A stretch of 64,000 bases of DNA from the NCBI RefSeq assembly GCF_043195135.1, contig NZ_JBAFWP010000012.1, one strand, 5' to 3'. Positions 59,569 through 64,000 of this stretch are shown here, piece after piece. The notes beneath the pieces were generated by a model. The model made no database searches. It had not been told where the DNA came from and worked only from the letters and a program-made list of their open reading frames with translations. Within the stretch, counting starts at the first letter, position 1, and each line of letters begins with the position of its first letter. Position numbers and translations under genes: made by a program. Origin of the DNA: NCEH01 sp043195135 (GTDB lineage Bacteria; Pseudomonadota; Alphaproteobacteria; Rhizobiales; Xanthobacteraceae).

Positions 59569-59711
59569 GCGGCGGAGCGGGTTCAGATGGTCGTCAAGTC
59601 GGCAGAGCGAGCGGCTCGGGCCCGCTCCGCTTCGAGGCCATCCGGTGAAGTGAGCGGGCCGAAGGACCGCCGGCTCTTCGCCTCATCGGGCGTGCACGCC
59701 GTGGCCGGCGT

Positions 59712-60068
59712 TCACCTCAAGGTTTTCAGATAGGCGATGACAGCCGCGACCTCCTCCGGCTTCTTCAGGCCGACAAAGGCCATCTTGGTGCCGGGGACCG
59801 TGTCTTTGGGACTGGCCAGGTATTTAGTAAGGGTGGCGTCATCCCACGTGAGTCCGGAATTCTTCATGGCGGGGCTGTACTGATAGCCCGCGACACTTCC
59901 GGCCTTCATGCCGACGATCCCGAAGAGCGACGGTCCGATGGCGTTCCTGCCCGCTTCGATCTTATGACAGGCCTTGCATTGATTGAAGGCCGTAGGCGGA
60001 TCGCCGGCCTGGGCGGTCGCGGTGAGCAGCAGGAGCGCCACGGCAGCGCCTCCAGACATTCTGAGCAT
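59712..60068 (-). CDS. Small class I cytochrome c
   Basis: This 118-residue periplasmic electron carrier has a signal peptide (AAVALLLLTATAQAG, cleavage near AQAGDP), a single haem-binding CKACH at about residues 31-35, the AIGPSLFGIVG segment, and a likely axial Met in PGTKMAFVGLKKPEE. It resembles mitochondrial-type cytochrome c of alphaproteobacteria. It sits alone on the minus strand between the two phn blocks. No oxidase or dehydrogenase is nearby. The N-terminus has two Met choices (residues 1 and 4). Confidence 0.9.
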   Translation of the reverse strand: MLRMSGGAAVALLLLTATAQAGDPPTAFNQCKACHKIEAGRNAIGPSLFGIVGMKAGSVAGYQYSPAMKNSGLTWDDATLTKYLASPKDTVPGTKMAFVGLKKPEEVAAVIAYLKTLR

Positions 60069-60340
60069 GATAACCCCCTCTGGATTGGCTGTTTTTCATC
60101 CACCCGCGCCCTGCATGAGGGGCGGATGTGGCCCAAACGCCCGAAGGGTAGCCCCCCTTTTGATCGCCCGGCCGGCCGCTTGCGTAGCTTCCACACTGGA
60201 ACCTGTCCAGAGAACGCAACATTGAGCGGGCGAAAAGATTTTGGCCGCGTGCGCCAGCCGGTGGTGACGCGATTTCTTAAGGGGAAACCGCATTCCACTT
60301 TTGGTCGGCTGAAAGCGCCCGAGCCGCTGCGGGAGCCGCC
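60069..60340. other. Spacer between cytochrome c gene and phnE2
   Basis: About 270 bases with no supported gene. It should contain the cytochrome c promoter and the end of the phnCDE transcript. No clear terminator was seen. Confidence 0.4.
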
Positions 60341-61201
60341 TCAGACCACGTCCTTGCGGCCGATGATGGCGAAGCGCAGGCGCGAGGAGATGAAGTCGAT
60401 CACCGCCACCATCACCAGCATCATGAGGATGAGGAAGCTCACCTTCTGCCATTCCAGCACCCGGATCTGCTCCACCAGGTGAAGCCCGAGCCCGCCCGCG
60501 CCGACGATGCCGACGATGGTGGACTGGCGCGAATTGCTCTCGAAAATATACAGCACCTGGCTGGTGAGCACCGGCATCACCTGCGGCAGCAGGCCGAAGC
60601 GCACCGCATCCAGCGCCGAGCCGCCGGTGGAAAGAATGCCTTCCACCGCCTTGCGGTCGGTGGCCTCGATGGCCTCCGAAAACAGCTTGGCGAAAATGCC
60701 CACGCTGGCGGTGGCGATGGCCAAGATGCCGGCGAACGGGCCGAGGCCCACGACCGTCACGAAGATCAGCGCCCAGATCAGCCGGTCGATGCCGCGCAGA
60801 ACGTCCAGGAACCGCCGCACCAGCATGTGGAGGAAGAAGTTCGGCACCACGTTGCGGGCGGCGAGGAAGCCGAGCGGCAAGGCGATCACCGCGCCGCAGA
60901 AGGTGCCGAGGAAGGCGATGGACAGGGTTTCGCCGAGCGCGTGGATATAGAGCGGAAATTGCGTGCCGGGATCGGGTGGCACCATCAGCGTGAGGAACAG
61001 CCACAGCTGGCGGATGCCGCTGCCGATGCGGGCGAAGCTGAATTCCAGCTGCCACATGGCATAGATCGCCAGCAGCGCCAGCACCGCGATGGAGCCGGCG
61101 GTCCAGGCGCGTCGCGCCAGCGAGGGATGGAAGATCTGCGGATGCAGCGCCGCGAGACGGGCGCGGTCGGCGGCATCGGGGGCGAGGCGCGCGCGGCTCA
61201 T
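60341..61201 (-). CDS. phnE: Phosphonate ABC transporter permease PhnE (second)
   Basis: The 286-residue inner-membrane permease has the EAA loop region with TDRKAVEGILSTGGSALDAV followed by RFGLLPQVMP, and IVGIVGAGGLGLHLVEQIRV near the C-terminus. Its first hydrophobic segment is at about residues 34-53. It works with the adjacent PhnE1 as a heterodimer. Its ATG overlaps the PhnE1 stop (ATGA). Confidence 0.93.
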   Translation of the reverse strand: MSRARLAPDAADRARLAALHPQIFHPSLARRAWTAGSIAVLALLAIYAMWQLEFSFARIGSGIRQLWLFLTLMVPPDPGTQFPLYIHALGETLSIAFLGTFCGAVIALPLGFLAARNVVPNFFLHMLVRRFLDVLRGIDRLIWALIFVTVVGLGPFAGILAIATASVGIFAKLFSEAIEATDRKAVEGILSTGGSALDAVRFGLLPQVMPVLTSQVLYIFESNSRQSTIVGIVGAGGLGLHLVEQIRVLEWQKVSFLILMMLVMVAVIDFISSRLRFAIIGRKDVV

Positions 61202-62094
61202 GAGCGGCGCTCCGTTCCCAGCAGCGAATGGCGCACCCGCTCGGTGACGAGGTCGATGATCACCACCGTGCCGATGATCAGCAGCAGGATGGCGGAGACA
61301 TCGGAATAATAGAATTTGCGGATCGCCTCCACGAGGTCCTGCCCGATGCCGCCGGCGCCGACGAAGCCCATGATGGCGGCCTCGCGCACATTCTCTTCAA
61401 ACCGCAGCAGGCCGTAGGAGGCGAAATTGGAGAACACCTGCGGCAGCACCGCGAAGCGCACGGTCTGCACCCAGTCGGCGCCGGAGGCGGTCGCCCCGTC
61501 CACCGGCTTCATGTCGATATTCTCCACCACCTCGGCGAACAATTTGCCGAGCGCGCCCATGGTGTGGATCGACAGCGCCAGCACGCCGGGCATGGGCCCG
61601 AGGCCGAACGCCACCACGAACAGCAGGGCGAACACGATCTCCGGCACGGTGCGGCAGAATTCCAGGAAGCGGCGGGTGCCGAGGCGGATCCAGGGCGAGC
61701 GCACGAGGTTCGCGCTGGCGAGAAAGCACAGGCAGAACGCACCGATGCCGCCGAACAACGTGCCGAGATAGGCGATCAGGATCGTATCCCACAGCAGTTT
61801 CAGCCAATGGTCCAGGTTCCAGAACCATTCGCCGAGGTCGGTGGCGAGATTGGCGAAGGTGAGCGTGGGGGTGATGTCGCGGAAATAATTGCCCAGCCGG
61901 CCCGCATTGGCCGCGAACACGCTGAGCTTGACCTCGCCCATCCAGGACGAGAGCGCGATGCACACCACGATGACGGCAAGGCCGATATAGACGTGACGGC
62001 GGCGCGAGGCCATGGCCGCCGCATAATGGCGGGCCAGCGGCGCCAGCTGCTCGGCCGGCAGGGTCGCGAAGGCGTGGGGCAGGGGAAAGGGCAT
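61198..62094 (-). CDS. phnE: Phosphonate ABC transporter permease PhnE (first)
   Basis: The 298-residue permease begins MPFPLPHAFATLPAEQLAPL and has the EAA loop in DGATASGADWVQTVRFAVLP followed by QVFSNF, then EAAIMGFVGAGGIGQDLVEA. Together with PhnE2 it should form the membrane channel for the PhnC ATPase and PhnD receptor. An open frame continues upstream through the phnD-phnE1 gap, but ATG 62094 gives the normal start. It lies 62 bases after phnD. Confidence 0.93.
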   Translation of the reverse strand: MPFPLPHAFATLPAEQLAPLARHYAAAMASRRRHVYIGLAVIVVCIALSSWMGEVKLSVFAANAGRLGNYFRDITPTLTFANLATDLGEWFWNLDHWLKLLWDTILIAYLGTLFGGIGAFCLCFLASANLVRSPWIRLGTRRFLEFCRTVPEIVFALLFVVAFGLGPMPGVLALSIHTMGALGKLFAEVVENIDMKPVDGATASGADWVQTVRFAVLPQVFSNFASYGLLRFEENVREAAIMGFVGAGGIGQDLVEAIRKFYYSDVSAILLLIIGTVVIIDLVTERVRHSLLGTERRS

Positions 62095-62122
62095 CGTGTG
62101 TTCGTTCCGGACCTGCGGGAGC

Positions 62123-62148
62123 GGACGGCCCGCCGGAGCGGGCCGTCC
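62123..62148 (-). terminator. Hairpin between phnD and phnE1
   Basis: GGACGGCCCGC and GCGGGCCGTCC form an 11-bp perfect stem around CGGA. On the minus strand no T-run follows, so it looks like a 3' stabiliser of phnD mRNA or a partial terminator, giving more binding protein than permease. Confidence 0.55.
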
Positions 62149-62156
62149 TGTCGGCG

Positions 62157-63077
62157 TCAGGACGCCTTCTTCTTGCGCAGTTCGTCGACGAACTTGTTCA
62201 GCTCGATGATCGGCTGGTAGGAGGTGTTGTCCACCGGCTGCCACACCAGCTGCTTGCCTTCATAGATCTTGTCGAAGGCGGCCTTGTCGTTCTTCTCGAT
62301 GTTGAAGAAGGCGTCGCGGATCTTCGCCTTCAGATCGGCCGGCAGGCTGTCGAGATAGGCCAGCGGCGAGTTCACGATCTGCTCGGACTTGAAGATGATG
62401 CGGAAGTCCGCGTACTTCGCCATCCCCTTGCGATCCATGCGCATGAGGTTGGATTCGTTCTCGTCGTTCCACCAGTTGAAGGCGGCGTCGCAGGTGCCCT
62501 GCTGCACGGCGATCACGGCGTTCTCGTGCGAGCCGGCATAGACCACCTTGCCGAAGAACTGATCGGGGGTGATGCCCATCTTGTTCATGGCGAAGCGCGG
62601 CACGTTGTTGCCGGAGGTCGAGTTGGGATCGACCAGGCAGAGGTTCTTGCCCTTCAGGTCCTCGATCGACTTGTAGGGGCTGTCGGCCTTCACATAGAGC
62701 ACCGAATGATAGCCCTTGGTGCCGTCGGCGTTCACTTCGATGGCGAAGGCCTCAATCTTCGCGCCGGTCATCAGGGCGCGGGCGAAGGAGGAGGGGCCGT
62801 AGGAGGCGATCTGGATGTTGCCGGCGCGCTGGCCCTCGATCACCGCCGCATAGTCATTGGCGATGCGCAGGGTCACCTTGGTGCCGAGTTCCTTGCTGAG
62901 ATAGTTCATCAGCGGGGTGTAGCGCTCGGTCACGCCCGAGGCGTTTTCCGCCGGGATGATGGCGAACACCAGCTCGGGATACTGGGCCTTCCAGTCCTGG
63001 GCATTGGCGCTGCCGGCGAGGCCGGCGGTCATCGCCACCGCGGTGGCGGCGGCGATCAGGGTACGACGGGTCAGCAT
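62157..63077 (-). CDS. phnD: Phosphonate-binding periplasmic protein PhnD
   Basis: PhnD captures phosphonates for the PhnCE transporter. The 306-residue precursor has a signal peptide (MLTRRTLIAAATAVAMTAGL, cleavage near ANAQDW). It contains VFAIIPAENASGVTERYTPL, IASYGPSSFARALMTGA, CLVDPNSTSGNNVPRFAM and AGSHENAVIAVQQGTCDAAF followed by NWWNDE, which hold the Ser/Thr/Asn ligands for the phosphonate group. It lies 196 bases downstream of phnC. Confidence 0.95.
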   Translation of the reverse strand: MLTRRTLIAAATAVAMTAGLAGSANAQDWKAQYPELVFAIIPAENASGVTERYTPLMNYLSKELGTKVTLRIANDYAAVIEGQRAGNIQIASYGPSSFARALMTGAKIEAFAIEVNADGTKGYHSVLYVKADSPYKSIEDLKGKNLCLVDPNSTSGNNVPRFAMNKMGITPDQFFGKVVYAGSHENAVIAVQQGTCDAAFNWWNDENESNLMRMDRKGMAKYADFRIIFKSEQIVNSPLAYLDSLPADLKAKIRDAFFNIEKNDKAAFDKIYEGKQLVWQPVDNTSYQPIIELNKFVDELRKKKAS

Positions 63078-63273
63078 GTCTCGCTCCTTGAGGATGCGGG
63101 GTATGGAGGCGGGGTACGAAAACGCTTGAAATCACGCGTACTTCTGGAAAACCGCGCGCGGCTCCGGGCTGCGCGGGGAGGCGTTCGCATGCGCTGTCGA
63201 AATCACGCGCGCGCCAGGGGCGTGCCCGTGCTGGCGCCCGGCCGCCAACTGGCGCGGCCGCAGCGGGCGGGGG
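63078..63273. other. phnC-phnD intergenic region
   Basis: These 196 bases contain no supported gene. An inverted repeat GCGCCAG (63211-63217) / CTGGCGC (63231-63237) may form a hairpin just after phnC. The region is long enough for a separate phnD promoter. Confidence 0.4.

Positions 63274-64000
<727 letters not shown>

Overview
The window is about 64 kb of GC-rich DNA from an alphaproteobacterial chromosome, most likely a member of the Hyphomicrobiales (Rhizobiales), perhaps Xanthobacteraceae. The reasons are the tuf-trnW-secE-nusG-rplKAJL-rpoBC order, a SciP/DUF1153 gene, Omp25-type beta-barrel proteins, an exact CtrA-box match, a composite intergenic palindrome like those common in Bradyrhizobium relatives, and a split glyQ/glyS. 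The family placement is an inference from these traits, not a measured identity. No insertion sequence, prophage, CRISPR array or rRNA operon was seen.

Layout. 1-13,270: translation and transcription core, with rho-independent terminators after tuf, nusG, rplA and rpoC and a long leader before rplJ. 13,396-17,300: a MarR regulator, an OmpR-type response regulator and its histidine kinase on the minus strand, divergent from an ilvE-type aminotransferase. 17,352-23,275: four consecutive DctA-family dicarboxylate symporter genes. 23,309-26,884 (minus): uvrC-pgsA-moaD-moaE. 27,077-29,434: three successive Omp25-like outer-membrane proteins. 29,684-33,583: a Gfo/Idh/MocA dehydrogenase and a DegT aminotransferase, probably making the diamino sugar of lipid A, then the lipid II flippase murJ. 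33,723-38,132: an RND efflux pair. 38,178-45,578: cobT, a PleC/DivJ-type histidine kinase opposite a CtrA box, a small nuclease-like protein, a GST, an Fe-S type uracil-DNA glycosylase homologue, mrp, an orphan TakP-like TRAP binding protein and a secreted repeat protein. 45,839-50,442: glyQ, an MFS transporter, glyS. 50,768-51,043: sciP.

51,085-64,000 is an almost complete C-P lyase (phosphonate) regulon. phnG-H-I-J-(GNAT)-K-L and then phnM-N run on the minus strand. phnF, the GntR repressor, is divergent and is followed by a small PPOX-type flavoprotein. phnC-D-E1-E2 lies further right on the minus strand, with phnC cut by the window edge. A short cytochrome c gene sits between the two halves. 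PhnCDE should import phosphonates. PhnGHIJ with PhnK, assisted by PhnL and PhnM, should convert them to 5-phosphoribosyl-1,2-cyclic phosphate, and PhnN would recycle ribose 1,5-bisphosphate to PRPP. A perfect 8-bp inverted repeat between phnF and phnG is a strong operator candidate.

Nothing here looks like a wholly undescribed multi-gene system. The best leads are the unusual companions of the phn genes, the fourfold dctA array, the probable 2,3-diaminoglucose lipid A pair, the secreted triple-repeat protein and the two cell-cycle-linked loci.
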